Source of the DNA: Martinezella lusitana
GTDB lineage: Bacteria; Pseudomonadota; Alphaproteobacteria; Rhizobiales; Rhizobiaceae
DNA length: 64,000 nucleotides
Assembly (NCBI RefSeq): GCF_014207095.1
Contig: NZ_JACHBG010000006.1
Location: 248,001-312,000 of the forward strand
Direction of reading: 5' to 3'
Notes under the pieces: model-generated
What the model saw: only the letters and a program-made list of their open reading frames with translations
What the model was told of the DNA's origin: nothing
The model's database searches: none
In this document: positions 53,890-62,715 of the stretch, piece by piece
Layout: each line of letters starts with the position of its first letter
Numbering within the stretch: position 1 is the first letter of the stretch
Made by a program: the position numbers and the translations under genes

Positions 53890-54756
53890 ATGAACTTTCT
53901 ACCCTTTGTCATTTCCGGGCTGGGAATAGGTGCAGTCTACGCACTGTCCGGTGTCGGGCTCGTCGTTCTGTTTCGAGCGACCGGCGTTCTCAATTTTGCT
54001 TTCGGCGCTTTCGGCGCGATCGGCGCCCATTGTGCCTGGCAACTGCTGGAGTGGAAGATGCCGCTCGCCGTTGCCATTCTGGCGGCCGTTGCCGTCTCCA
54101 CCACGATCAGCTTTCTCTATGGCCGGATCTTCGCGCCCATGCTGTCGCATCGCGATATCGTCGTGCGCGCGGTAGGGACGCTGGCGCCCGCTCTCCTTTT
54201 GATCGCCGTCATGGGCGTCATCTGGGGCGAGCTGCCGCGCCGGTTGCAGTTCCCGACCGACCAGATGTTTGTGACCCTCTTTGCTGTGCGCCTGACCTAT
54301 ACGCGCATCATCGCCATCATATTGGCGGTCGTAATGGTCATTGCCATTACATTGCTGCTGAACCGCACGCGCCTCGGCCTCGATATGCGTGCTCTTGCCA
54401 ATGACCGTGATCTGAGCGCAGTCCTCGGCGTACGCATCCTTTATACGGAAACTGCTGCCTGGGTCATCACCGGTATCTTCTCAGGCCTCGCTGGCCTGTT
54501 GCTTGCCGACCTTGTGCGGTTGCAGGGAACGTTTCTGACCTTGCTCGTTATTCCGGCGATTGCTGCGGCGATCCTCGGGCAGCTGCGCTCGCTCTGGGAA
54601 ACGGCCGTCGCCGGCATTCTGATCGGCATTGCCGAGGCCGTGCTGACGCCGATCGCCTGGATCTCGCCCTATCGCGCGGCCGCACCCTTCGTCATCGCGC
54701 TCGTTGCAGTCACGATCCTGGGAGGCACGGCGCGAGCCGCGTTGAAAGACCGATGA
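53890..54756 (+). CDS. Branched-chain-type ABC transporter permease (LivH-like)
   Basis: A 288-residue inner-membrane subunit with about eight transmembrane helices (FLPFVISGLGIGAVYALSGVGLVVLFRATGVLNFAFGAFG is the LivH signature). I chose the ATG just after GAGAGGATCGATCC. Its last bases overlap the LivM-like start (ATGA). Confidence 0.88.
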   Translation: MNFLPFVISGLGIGAVYALSGVGLVVLFRATGVLNFAFGAFGAIGAHCAWQLLEWKMPLAVAILAAVAVSTTISFLYGRIFAPMLSHRDIVVRAVGTLAPALLLIAVMGVIWGELPRRLQFPTDQMFVTLFAVRLTYTRIIAIILAVVMVIAITLLLNRTRLGLDMRALANDRDLSAVLGVRILYTETAAWVITGIFSGLAGLLLADLVRLQGTFLTLLVIPAIAAAILGQLRSLWETAVAGILIGIAEAVLTPIAWISPYRAAAPFVIALVAVTILGGTARAALKDR

Positions 54757-55790
54757 CCGTTCAAGATCAGACAATCGCCTCCAACGCCGAAGGCATATCG
54801 ATGGTGCGCCTGCCCAAGCAGCTACTGCATGTTCCGATGACGATGGCGATCTTCTCGCTCGTCGTCGCTCTCCTTGCCAATTCCTTCTGGCTATCGGCGG
54901 CAACATCAGCCGTTGCCCTGTCGCTCTCCGTTGCCGGCCTCGCCATTCTCTACGGCCAGCTCGGGTTGGTCTCGCTCTGCCAGTTTGCGCTTGTCGGTGT
55001 CGGCGGCTGGGTGACGTTGCGTATAGGCCATGCTTTCCATCCGCCTTTCGAAGTCAGCCTGCTCGCGGGCGGCATCGTCGCCTCGGTGGTAGGGTTGGCC
55101 TTCGGCGTACCGGCATTGCGGTTGCGCGGTCTGTATCTGGCGCTTGTAACGCTGATGCTGGCCGGTGCCTTCCAGATCGTCATCAGCGCCTGGGGCTTTC
55201 CGGACGGTGGTCCCGGCTTCCTTGGGCGTGCAGATGGCTCGGGACGTGCAATGCTGGCGAGACCCGTTATCGCCGAGGGCGAAGTCGCCTATTTCCTTTA
55301 TGTCTGCGTGGCGGCGGCGATCGGTCTGTTGGTTGCGCAATGGCACAAGCTTGCTCGTCCGGGTCGCGCCTGGGCGCTGATCCGCAAGGGTGAGACGGTC
55401 GCGGTTGCAAGTGGGGTCAATGTCCTGATCTACAAGGCATGGGCCTTTGCGCTCAGCGGCTTTCTGGCCGGTCTCGCCGGCGGGCTGCTTGCCGGCAATG
55501 TTGGCCAGCTCGACGGCCGCGCCTTTGGCGCTTTCGATAGCCTCAATCTCTTCTCGCTGGCGATCGTCGGCGGGGTCTTCAACTGGTACGGCGCCTTGAT
55601 CGCCGGTCTTCTCCTGCGGGCAGTGCCGGCGCTTCTGACCGATCTTGGTATCGACGGCTATGTGACGATCGGGATCTTCGGCATGGCGCTGTTCCATGCT
55701 CTGGCGACCGCTCCGACAGGTATTGCGGGTCAGGTATCGGATGTGATCGCCTGGCTCGGCAACAAGTTTTCCCTGGGGAGGGATCGATGA
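54753..55790 (+). CDS. Branched-chain-type ABC transporter permease (LivM-like)
   Basis: A 345-residue membrane subunit with about ten helices. LSVAGLAILYGQLGLVSLCQFALVGVGGWVTL and GVPALRLRGLYLALVTLMLAGAF are LivM hallmarks. ATGA overlaps join it to both the LivH-like and LivG-like genes. Confidence 0.88.
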   Translation: MTVQDQTIASNAEGISMVRLPKQLLHVPMTMAIFSLVVALLANSFWLSAATSAVALSLSVAGLAILYGQLGLVSLCQFALVGVGGWVTLRIGHAFHPPFEVSLLAGGIVASVVGLAFGVPALRLRGLYLALVTLMLAGAFQIVISAWGFPDGGPGFLGRADGSGRAMLARPVIAEGEVAYFLYVCVAAAIGLLVAQWHKLARPGRAWALIRKGETVAVASGVNVLIYKAWAFALSGFLAGLAGGLLAGNVGQLDGRAFGAFDSLNLFSLAIVGGVFNWYGALIAGLLLRAVPALLTDLGIDGYVTIGIFGMALFHALATAPTGIAGQVSDVIAWLGNKFSLGRDR

Positions 55791-56491
55791 TCAAGATCGA
55801 CAATCTCGTGGTGCAATTTGGCGGCGTCAAGCCGATCAACGAGCTCAGCGCCGTGCTGACGGCGCCGGTGGCTGGCCTCATCGGTCCGAATGGTGCCGGC
55901 AAGACCACGCTGCTCAATGTGCTCTCCGGCTTCGTCCGCCCGATCCAGGGCACGGTGTCGCTGGGCGAGCAGGCACTGCTGTCGATGTCGCCGCTTCAGC
56001 GCGTACGCGCCGGCCTGCGGCGTTCGTTTCAGACGGAGCAGGTTGTCGAGGATCTGACGGTCGCCGGCAATATCTCTGCGATCGCCGATCATGTCGTGTC
56101 TGTGGGACATCGCTCCGGCGCGGTCGATCAGGCTCTGGCCTTCGTCGGTCTGACCTCGGTTGCCGATCGCCTGGGGCAATCGCTCAATCTGTTTCAGCGT
56201 CGTCTCGTCGAGCTTGCCAAATGTGTGATCGGCAACCCGAAGCTCATCCTGCTCGATGAGCCGGCGGCAGGGTTGACCGAGGAGGAGGGCAAAGCATTTC
56301 GTGAACTGGTTCTCCGCATCCCGGCAGAGTTCAGGGCACAGGTCCTGATCATCGATCACGATGTCGATCTGATCCGCTCGATGTGCAGCGAGACCATGGT
56401 GCTCGACTACGGCAAGCTTCTGGCGCTCGGTCCGACCCATGCCGTGCTTGCCGATCCCAATGTGCGTCGCGCCTATCTGGGGGAGTTCTGA
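55787..56491 (+). CDS. Branched-chain-type ABC transporter ATPase (LivG-like)
   Basis: A 234-residue ATPase with Walker A GPNGAGKTT, Walker B LILLDEPAAGLT and H-loop IIDHDVDLIRSM. The signature region reads LNLFQRRLVELAKCV, where LSxGQ is expected, so the usual LSGGQ signature is degenerate. Such deviations occur in some LivG-like ATPases. Overlaps LivM-like by four bases and lies one base before the LivF-like start. Confidence 0.86.
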   Translation: MIKIDNLVVQFGGVKPINELSAVLTAPVAGLIGPNGAGKTTLLNVLSGFVRPIQGTVSLGEQALLSMSPLQRVRAGLRRSFQTEQVVEDLTVAGNISAIADHVVSVGHRSGAVDQALAFVGLTSVADRLGQSLNLFQRRLVELAKCVIGNPKLILLDEPAAGLTEEEGKAFRELVLRIPAEFRAQVLIIDHDVDLIRSMCSETMVLDYGKLLALGPTHAVLADPNVRRAYLGEF

Positions 56492-56492
56492 G

Positions 56493-57209
56493 ATGACCGG
56501 TACATCACAAGTCCGCGTCGAGAATCTTGTCGTGGAGCGCGGCGGCAAGCGCGTCATTCATGATGTTTCCTTCTCGGTGACTGCCGGCAAGGTCACGACG
56601 TTGCTTGGCGCCAATGGCGCAGGCAAGTCGAGCACCGTCATGGCCATGGCGGGCGTCTTACCGCGCGGCGGCTCGGTGAGCCTCGATGGTGCCAAGCTCG
56701 ATGGTTTTGCGCCCGATCGCATTCGCCGTGCGGGCCTTGCGCTTGTGCCGGAGGGGCATCGCGTGTTGGGACAGCTCTCCGTGGAGGACAACATCCTCGT
56801 GGCCGCCCTCGATCCGTCGGCCAGTGGCCGCAAGCAAGGGCTCGAGCGCGCCTACGAAATATTCCCCGAACTTGCCGAACGCCGCCGCCAATCGGCATCG
56901 GACTTGTCTGGCGGCCAAAAGCAGATGGTGGCGATGGCGCAGGCTTTCGTTGCCAAGCCTCGCTTCATGATCGTCGATGAGCTTTCTCTCGGACTGGCGC
57001 CTGCCGTCGTGAAGCGGCTGGCCGAGGCGCTCAAGATCGCAGCGGCGGGCGGCATCGGCGTTCTCCTGATCGAGCAGTTCGCCAACCTTGCCCTTGATCT
57101 TGCCGATCAGGCCCTGGTTCTGGAGCGTGGGCGTCTCGTCTTCGACGGCTCGGCCGCGACCTTGAAGGCGCAACCGGACATTCTCCACGGCGCCTACCTT
57201 GCCAACTGA
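56493..57209 (+). CDS. Branched-chain-type ABC transporter ATPase (LivF-like)
   Basis: A 238-residue ATPase with Walker A GANGAGKSS, signature DLSGGQKQMVAMAQA and Walker B MIVDELSLGLAP. EDNILVAALDPSASGRKQGLERAYEIFPELAERRRQ is the LivF pattern. The start MTGTSQVRV follows the LivG-like stop by one base. Supplies the canonical signature motif that its partner lacks. Confidence 0.88.
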   Translation: MTGTSQVRVENLVVERGGKRVIHDVSFSVTAGKVTTLLGANGAGKSSTVMAMAGVLPRGGSVSLDGAKLDGFAPDRIRRAGLALVPEGHRVLGQLSVEDNILVAALDPSASGRKQGLERAYEIFPELAERRRQSASDLSGGQKQMVAMAQAFVAKPRFMIVDELSLGLAPAVVKRLAEALKIAAAGGIGVLLIEQFANLALDLADQALVLERGRLVFDGSAATLKAQPDILHGAYLAN

Positions 57210-57224
57210 CAGAAGGGAGTTGCC

Positions 57225-57941
57225 ATGACGTTTTCTGCGGATCTCTTTGCCGGGCGAACGATCGTCGTGACCGGCGGCACATCGGGCATTGGAGCGGCCA
57301 GCGCGCACGGCTTTGCCGCACTTGGTGCCCGTGTTCTCAGCTGCGGTCTCGGCGCGTCCAAGGCGCCCGCAATGCCGGGGATCGAAAACCATGAAGTCGA
57401 TGTGCTCGTGCCGGGGGCGCTGGAAGCCTTCCTCGCATCCGTCGAAGCCATCGATGTCCTGGTCAATTGCACGGGCGTCAGCCGCGATCGGGGCGAATGG
57501 TCGAAGGCCGTGTTCGACGAGGTGATGGCGATCAACCTGACTTCGGTCATGGATTGTTGCCGACTCGCCCGTCCGCGAATGCAGGTCGGATCGGCTATGG
57601 TCAACATCGCTTCGATGTATTCCACCTTCGGAGCAGCCGACCGCCCGGCTTATGCGGCCAGCAAGGGCGCGATCGTGCAGCTAACGAAGTCGCTGGCGCA
57701 GGAATATGCGCAGGCCGGAATTCGCGTCAACGCGGTTGCGCCGGGCTGGATCGTCACGCCGCTCAGCCGCGGGCTTTTCGCCGACGAAGCTGCTTCCGGC
57801 CCCATTCTTCAACGTATTCCGGCTGGCAGATGGGGCGTTTCGGATGAGGTCGCAGATGCGATCATATTCCTTGCCTCGGACGCGGCACGTTATGTCACGG
57901 GTGCCTGCCTGCCGGTCGATGGCGGATATCTCACATCTTGA
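57225..57941 (+). CDS. Short-chain dehydrogenase/reductase
   Basis: A 238-residue SDR: VVTGGTSGIGAASAHGF (cofactor), VLVNCTGVSRDRGEW (NxxG-type), catalytic Ser in VNIASMYS and YAASKGAIVQLTKSLA. It ends in YVTGACLPVDGGYL, typical of classical SDRs. It lies 15 bp after the LivF-like gene and is followed by an AraC regulator whose start is about 11 bp away. A catabolic oxidoreductase of the imported substrate is likely. Confidence 0.88.
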   Translation: MTFSADLFAGRTIVVTGGTSGIGAASAHGFAALGARVLSCGLGASKAPAMPGIENHEVDVLVPGALEAFLASVEAIDVLVNCTGVSRDRGEWSKAVFDEVMAINLTSVMDCCRLARPRMQVGSAMVNIASMYSTFGAADRPAYAASKGAIVQLTKSLAQEYAQAGIRVNAVAPGWIVTPLSRGLFADEAASGPILQRIPAGRWGVSDEVADAIIFLASDAARYVTGACLPVDGGYLTS

Positions 57942-57952
57942 GGGCTTCTACG

Positions 57953-58897
57953 ATGGCTGCAGCGCTTCAACGTCATGTCGAGATTGCCGGTGGGCAGGAC
58001 TTTGCCGGCCTCGCGCGCAATCTCTTCGGCAATGTCCGTCTTGATTTCGGCGCCGCCGACCAGAATAAAAGCCGCATGGTGTCGGCAATGCTCGGTGCAT
58101 GCCGGCTGACGCGGTTGGAGGCCGAACGGCATGTCGTTTTCGGCGAGCGCGTCACGGCGGGGCCTGATGATCCGGACGCGATCAAACTGATCCTGCAGAC
58201 TGAGGGTATTGCTTCGCTGATGCAGGGCGGACAGCGTGCCCCGGTCCAATCCGATGCTCTGGTCATCTATGACCCACGTCGGCCCTATGTGCTGACCAAC
58301 AGCACGCCTGTGCGCCAGCTTCTGCTGCAGTTGCCGCGGCATGCGCTCTCCCACAGCGCCATCGAGCGGCTGGCGAGGCCGTTCACGGCGCATGCGGAGC
58401 AGGACGGCATGTGCCGCATCCTGCTGTCGTTGATGGAATCGACCATGCATGAGATCGGCCATCTCGATGAAGCCAGGCGCGCCGGCATCGGCCAGACGAT
58501 GATCGATCTCGTTCGCACCGTGATCGGCGCGGATACGCAGCCGGCAAGACCGGTTGCCAATCCGTTGGCTCTGCTGCTGCAGCGGATCAAGGAGTTCATC
58601 GAAAGCAATGTCGAGCGGCCGGACCTGACCATCACAATGATCGCGCGCCGTATGGGCTGCTCGGTGCGCTATGTCTATCGGGCATTCGAGGTCGAGTGCC
58701 TGACGCCTTCGGACTATATCTGGAATTTACGCGTGGAAAAGGCTGCCGCACAGTTGCGGGATGCCGGAGGCTACGCCGGCGAAATATCCGAAATCGCCTT
58801 TGCGCTCGGCTTTTCATCAAGCGCACATTTTTCCCGGGCCTTTCGCAATCGCTTCGGTGTTTCTCCCTCGCAATGGCGTAGGGCCGCGGCTGTATAA
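57953..58897 (+). CDS. AraC-family regulator
   Basis: A 314-residue regulator. The N-terminal AraC-binding-like domain has no clear cupin signature, and a helical linker follows. The C-terminal HTH pair is clear: DLTITMIARRMGCSVRYVYRAFEVECLTPSDYI and ISEIAFALGFSSSAHFSRAFRNRFGVSPSQWR. It closes the plus-strand cluster. A TTG start five codons upstream overlaps the SDR stop and is an alternative. Probable activator of the flanking catabolic operons. Confidence 0.87.
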   Translation: MAAALQRHVEIAGGQDFAGLARNLFGNVRLDFGAADQNKSRMVSAMLGACRLTRLEAERHVVFGERVTAGPDDPDAIKLILQTEGIASLMQGGQRAPVQSDALVIYDPRRPYVLTNSTPVRQLLLQLPRHALSHSAIERLARPFTAHAEQDGMCRILLSLMESTMHEIGHLDEARRAGIGQTMIDLVRTVIGADTQPARPVANPLALLLQRIKEFIESNVERPDLTITMIARRMGCSVRYVYRAFEVECLTPSDYIWNLRVEKAAAQLRDAGGYAGEISEIAFALGFSSSAHFSRAFRNRFGVSPSQWRRAAAV

Positions 58898-58899
58898 AA

Positions 58900-58931
58900 G
58901 AGGCGGCCGGACGTCGAGTCCCGGCCGCCTC
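58900..58931. terminator. Bidirectional terminator between convergent clusters
   Basis: GAGGCGGCCGG (58900-58910) and CCGGCCGCCTC (58921-58931) form a perfect 11-bp stem. On the minus strand it is followed by TTTTAT, so it is an intrinsic terminator for the minus-strand operon; it can also stop the AraC transcript. Confidence 0.8.
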
Positions 58932-58937
58932 GACCGA

Positions 58938-59342
58938 TCAACGCATCGATTCTACCACCCGAAGCGTATCGGTGAACTGTTCGAACCGGCGGATCTTATC
59001 CTGCGCCACGCCCCAGACATGCACGACGCGAGCCTTGAATGGCTTGCCCGTCTGCTTGCTGGTGCCGGTATATTCGCCGATTGCGACCACGTCGTTGCCG
59101 GCGTCGAGGAGCCGTTCGAGCGTGAATGTATAGCCGTCAAATAGCTCGCCGAGCGCCTGAAAGACGTTCTTGAAGATCTCCTGCGGGCCGACATAGGTGC
59201 CGACGCAGGGAAAACCGTCCATCTCGGTCCAGTGGCAATCGGGCGCGATGTCGGCAAGCATGCCATCCATGTCGCGGCGGAGATTGGCGTCGTAATGCGC
59301 CTTCACAATTTCGAAAGCTGTTCGCATCGTGCTGTCCTTCAC
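58938..59342 (-). CDS. NTF2-like/SnoaL-fold protein
   Basis: A 134-residue protein with the NTF2-like pattern: AHYDANLRRDMDGMLADIAPDCHWTEMDGFPCVGTYVGPQEIFKNVFQALG and VVAIGEYTGTSKQTGKPFKARVVHVW. Such cone-shaped domains act as small isomerases, hydrolases or binding proteins. It overlaps the MoaF-like gene (ATGA) and is last in the operon. Catalytic role unproven. Confidence 0.88.
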   Translation of the reverse strand: MKDSTMRTAFEIVKAHYDANLRRDMDGMLADIAPDCHWTEMDGFPCVGTYVGPQEIFKNVFQALGELFDGYTFTLERLLDAGNDVVAIGEYTGTSKQTGKPFKARVVHVWGVAQDKIRRFEQFTDTLRVVESMR

Positions 59343-60118
59343 ACTGGTTCCTGACCGGGCAGATAGTAGGTCATCGAGGCCTTGCGGATGAACGCGCCGG
59401 CCGGGCTGTTCTGGATACGTCCGTCGCCAGTGATGCCGAGGAACTTGCCTGTTGAACGCATGTCATTGAAATTGTAGAAGAACGTCGACGCGACCGCGAT
59501 CTTGAATTCGCGGAAGGTGAAGATGTACTGGTTCTCGTCGAATTTGTAGGTGGTGGTCAGATCGACGTCGCCATGGCCGCGCTGAACGCCGACGAGGCAT
59601 TGCCAGGCATAGCGCTGCGACGACAGGTACGTGTGCTCATAGACATGGTTGGGGCTGTAGGTGAAGTGTGCCCGGAGCCCGATCAGGTCGCGGCTCTCAG
59701 CCGGAGCCTGGCCGCTGACAACACCGCCTTCGATGATGCCGGGACGGAAGATCTGTGCCACCTGCGGCTCGCCGACCGAATCTTTCAATTCGCGAACGAT
59801 CGAGTAGATCGACAGGGCGCGACGCGTTTCGACATTGAGGATCAGCGTTTCCGCTTCCTTCGAACGTCCGGCAAAAACGATCTCGACGAAATAGGTGTTC
59901 GGCGCGACTTCGATAACTTCGGCCTTATCCGTGGCGCTGTCCTTGCCGTCGGACCATTTGACGTGTTCCTTGCCAAAGGCAAGCTCGAGCTTGCGGCCGT
60001 CGTCGAAGGCGACCTTGTGCGACGAGCCGGCAAGGGCATCCGTCGCCGGCAGCCGGTTCGTGTCGATGCCATAGGCGAATTGATCGTAGGTTTTCCAATC
60101 TTTTGGATTCTGGTTCAT
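59339..60118 (-). CDS. MoaF-family protein
   Basis: A 259-residue protein of the MoaF family, made of two lipocalin-like halves. Landmarks: VAFDDGRKLELAFGKEHVKWSDG, NTYFVEIVFAGRSKEAETLILNVETRRALSIYSIV and HFTYSPNHVYEHTYLSSQRYAWQCLVGVQRG. MoaF was first noted near monoamine-utilisation genes of enterobacteria; its reaction is not well established. Start MNQNPKDWKTYDQFAYGID follows GGGGGAGGAAA. Overlaps the NTF2-like gene and follows the SDR gene by 16 bp. Confidence 0.82.
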   Translation of the reverse strand: MNQNPKDWKTYDQFAYGIDTNRLPATDALAGSSHKVAFDDGRKLELAFGKEHVKWSDGKDSATDKAEVIEVAPNTYFVEIVFAGRSKEAETLILNVETRRALSIYSIVRELKDSVGEPQVAQIFRPGIIEGGVVSGQAPAESRDLIGLRAHFTYSPNHVYEHTYLSSQRYAWQCLVGVQRGHGDVDLTTTYKFDENQYIFTFREFKIAVASTFFYNFNDMRSTGKFLGITGDGRIQNSPAGAFIRKASMTYYLPGQEPV

Positions 60119-60134
60119 GCGCGTTTCCTCCCCC

Positions 60135-60923
60135 TTAATCCACAAATGCCAGCGTCGGCAGATCGACGGTGCCGGCGCCGCCGTCGACGGTCAGGACCGC
60201 GCCGTTGATCATCGAAGCCTCACCCGAAGCGAGGAAGCAGACGGCATTGGCGACGTCCTCGGCGGTCGCCGGCTGGCCGAGCGGCACGTCCTTGGTGACG
60301 AGCGCATAGGCTTCCTCGATGCTGTTCAGCTTGTACTTCTCGACGATGAATTCCATCTGCTCGTCAGCCATGGCGGTCGTGACCCAGCCGGGGCAAACGG
60401 TATTGGTGCGAACGCCCTTGCGGCCGTAGTCGCGCGCCAACGACTTTGCAAGGCCGATGCAGCCATGCTTCATGGTGACATAGCCCGCGGCATCCGGCCC
60501 GGCAAACAGCCCGGCGATCGAGGCGAGAACGACGATATTGCCCTTGTTCTTGATGAGGTGGGGCAGGGATTCGCGCGCGCTGACGAATGCGGTGTTGAGG
60601 TTGAGACGAACGGCAAGATCCCATGTCTCGTCCGACATGCTGACCGTCGGTCCAACACCGTGGCCGCCGGCATTGGCGATCAGGATGTCGAGCCCGCCAT
60701 AGGTCTCGACGACTTTTTCCACGGCAGCCTTCATCGCGGCGCCATCGGCAGCATCGGCTGCAACGACAGTTGCGCCGATCTCTTCGGCAACGCTTCTAAG
60801 CGGCTCGGGACGGCGCCCGACGAGCGCGACATTGCCGCCTTCCTGGCGGATGCGGCGCGCGACCGCTGCGCCGATACCCGTGCCGCCACCCGTAATCAGG
60901 GCCGTCTTGTTCTTGAAACGCAT
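60135..60923 (-). CDS. Short-chain dehydrogenase/reductase
   Basis: A 262-residue SDR with ALITGGGTGIGAAVARRI, LIANAGGHGVG, catalytic Ser in VVLASIAGLF, YVTMKHGCIGLAKSLA (YxxxK) and the SDR tail ASMINGAVLTVDGGAGTVD. Strong GAGGAGGAAAC ribosome-binding site. It opens the SDR-MoaF-NTF2 unit. A hairpin separates it from the HpaI gene upstream. Confidence 0.9.
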   Translation of the reverse strand: MRFKNKTALITGGGTGIGAAVARRIRQEGGNVALVGRRPEPLRSVAEEIGATVVAADAADGAAMKAAVEKVVETYGGLDILIANAGGHGVGPTVSMSDETWDLAVRLNLNTAFVSARESLPHLIKNKGNIVVLASIAGLFAGPDAAGYVTMKHGCIGLAKSLARDYGRKGVRTNTVCPGWVTTAMADEQMEFIVEKYKLNSIEEAYALVTKDVPLGQPATAEDVANAVCFLASGEASMINGAVLTVDGGAGTVDLPTLAFVD

Positions 60924-61056
60924 GTTTCCTCCTCTTGGATTTCTTGAGCATCATGGCCGATGCGTTCGCAGGCGTCGCGTCCAGCTGTGCAGTCCGTTTT
61001 GACTGAGCGTGCACAACGCGTTCAATCGCGCGGCTCCTCCACCGCATGATTGGCAA

Positions 61057-61084
61057 ACGCCCCTCGCTGGTCTGCGAGAGGCGT
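61057..61084 (-). terminator. Terminator-like hairpin after the HpaI gene
   Basis: ACGCC-C-CTCGC (61057-61067) pairs with GCGAG-A-GGCGT (61074-61084), one central mismatch. It suggests that the lower-pathway operon ends here and the SDR-MoaF-NTF2 unit has its own promoter. Confidence 0.55.
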
Positions 61085-61093
61085 CTGCGGAGA

Positions 61094-61900
61094 TCAGTAA
61101 ACCTTCGCGTCAGCAGGCGGTTTTGCAGCTTCAGCGTTCTTGAAATCATCCAGAAGCTTGGTGGTGGCATTGGCGAGAAGCGTCACATCATTGCCGATCG
61201 CCACGAAGGTCGCACCAAGTTCGAGATAGCGCTTGGCCAGCGAGAGGTCGCCGATCAGGATGCCGGCGGCCTTGCCATGCGCCTGAATTTTCGCAAGCGC
61301 CTTTTCGACCTCCGCCTGCACTTCCGGCGCGCCCGGCCCACCGAGATAGCCCATGTCGGCAGCGAGATCGGCGGGGCCGATAAAGACGCCGTCAACGCCT
61401 TCAGTCGAGGCTATGGCATCGAGCGCTTCGAGTCCCGCACGGCTTTCCACCTGCAGGAGCAGACAAATCTCGTCATTGGCCGTCGGCAGGTAGTCAGGGA
61501 TGCGATTGAAGGCGGAGGCGCGGGCAAGGGCCGCACCGACGCCGCGCACGCCATGGGGCGGATATCTGACAGCCTTGACCATGGTCTCGGCCATTTCCCT
61601 ACTGTCGACCATCGGGATGAGCAGGGTCTGAGCGCCGATGTCGAGCATCTGCTTGATGATCCAGGTCTCGCCGATTGGCGGACGGATGATCGCGTGGCTC
61701 GCCGTGCCCTTCATCGCCTGCAGTTGCGAGACGAGGAGCGGCACGTCGTTCGGCGCATGCTCGGCGTCGAGCAGCAGCCAATCGTAACCCGCGCCCGCTG
61801 AGATTTCGACCGTGTACGCATTGGCGAGGGCCTGCCAGAGGCCGATCTGCGCCCGCCCTTCCTTCAATGCCTGTTTAAAGAGGTTCTTGGGCGCGGGCAT
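61094..61900 (-). CDS. hpaI: HpcH/HpaI-family aldolase (4-hydroxy-2-oxoheptanedioate aldolase type)
   Basis: A 268-residue class-II pyruvate aldolase. It has IGLWQALANAYTVEISAGAGYDWLLLDAEHAPND, the LLIPMVDSREMAETMV region, LLQVESRAGLEALDAIAS (metal-binding Glu) and GVDGVFIGPADLAADMGYLG (metal Asp). HpaI cleaves 4-hydroxy-2-oxoheptanedioate to pyruvate and succinate semialdehyde. It is 11 bp after the hydratase gene, matching the order of reactions. Confidence 0.9.
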   Translation of the reverse strand: MPAPKNLFKQALKEGRAQIGLWQALANAYTVEISAGAGYDWLLLDAEHAPNDVPLLVSQLQAMKGTASHAIIRPPIGETWIIKQMLDIGAQTLLIPMVDSREMAETMVKAVRYPPHGVRGVGAALARASAFNRIPDYLPTANDEICLLLQVESRAGLEALDAIASTEGVDGVFIGPADLAADMGYLGGPGAPEVQAEVEKALAKIQAHGKAAGILIGDLSLAKRYLELGATFVAIGNDVTLLANATTKLLDDFKNAEAAKPPADAKVY

Positions 61901-61911
61901 GTCTTACTCCA

Positions 61912-62715
61912 TTATGCAAAGAACAGGCTGACCGATCCGTAAGGACCGAAATCGGCAGTGATCGTATCGCCGTGCCGCGCCTCGATCGGGCGGATAAACG
62001 AACCGGCAAGAACGATCTGACCGGATTCGATACCGTCGCCATATTGCGACAGGCGATTGGCAAGCCAGGCGATGCCGCGTGCAGGCTGGTTCAGAACGCC
62101 GGCGCCAAGGCCGGTTTCCTCGACTTCGGCGTTGCGGCTGACGATCGCGCCCATCCAGCGCATGTCGATCTGATCGGGTCGCACCGCGCGGCCGCCGGTG
62201 ACGATGCCCGCATTGGCGGCATTGTCGGAGATGGTATCGACGATAGTGCGCGCCTTCTTCGTCTCGGGGTCGACCCGGAGGATGCGGGTGTCCAGGATCT
62301 CAAGAGCGGGGGTCACGTAGTCGGTGGCGTTCAGCACATCGAAGATCGAGACGTTCGGCCCCTTGAGCGGCGCCTTCATGACGAAGGCGATTTCGGCCTC
62401 GATGCGCGGCTGGATAAAGCGGTCGGCCGGCACGGTCGCGCCGTCCTCGAAGATCATGTCGTCGAAGAGCACGCCGGAATCCGGAATGTTGATGTTGAGG
62501 GCATACTGCATTGCCTTCGACGTCAGCCCGATCTTCCAGCCGATCGGCTTGCGGCCAGCGGCGATCTTCTTCTTCACCCAGGCGCTCTGGACGGCATAAG
62601 AGTCGTCCATGGTCATCTGCGGATGCTTCAGCGACAGGAGCCCGGTCTGGACGCGCGTCCGCTCAGCCTGGTCGAGGCTTTCTGCCGCGGCCTGGATTTC
62701 ATCTTGCGACAGCAT
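61912..62715 (-). CDS. hpaH: 2-oxo-hept-4-ene-1,7-dioate hydratase (HpaH family)
   Basis: A 267-residue enzyme of the HpaH/MhpD hydratase family. Landmarks: [50 protein letters not shown] (metal ligands) and [35 protein letters not shown]. It adds water to the 2-oxo-4-enoate intermediate ahead of HpaI. Its start overlaps the FAH-family stop by one base. Confidence 0.9.
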   Translation of the reverse strand: MLSQDEIQAAAESLDQAERTRVQTGLLSLKHPQMTMDDSYAVQSAWVKKKIAAGRKPIGWKIGLTSKAMQYALNINIPDSGVLFDDMIFEDGATVPADRFIQPRIEAEIAFVMKAPLKGPNVSIFDVLNATDYVTPALEILDTRILRVDPETKKARTIVDTISDNAANAGIVTGGRAVRPDQIDMRWMGAIVSRNAEVEETGLGAGVLNQPARGIAWLANRLSQYGDGIESGQIVLAGSFIRPIEARHGDTITADFGPYGSVSLFFA

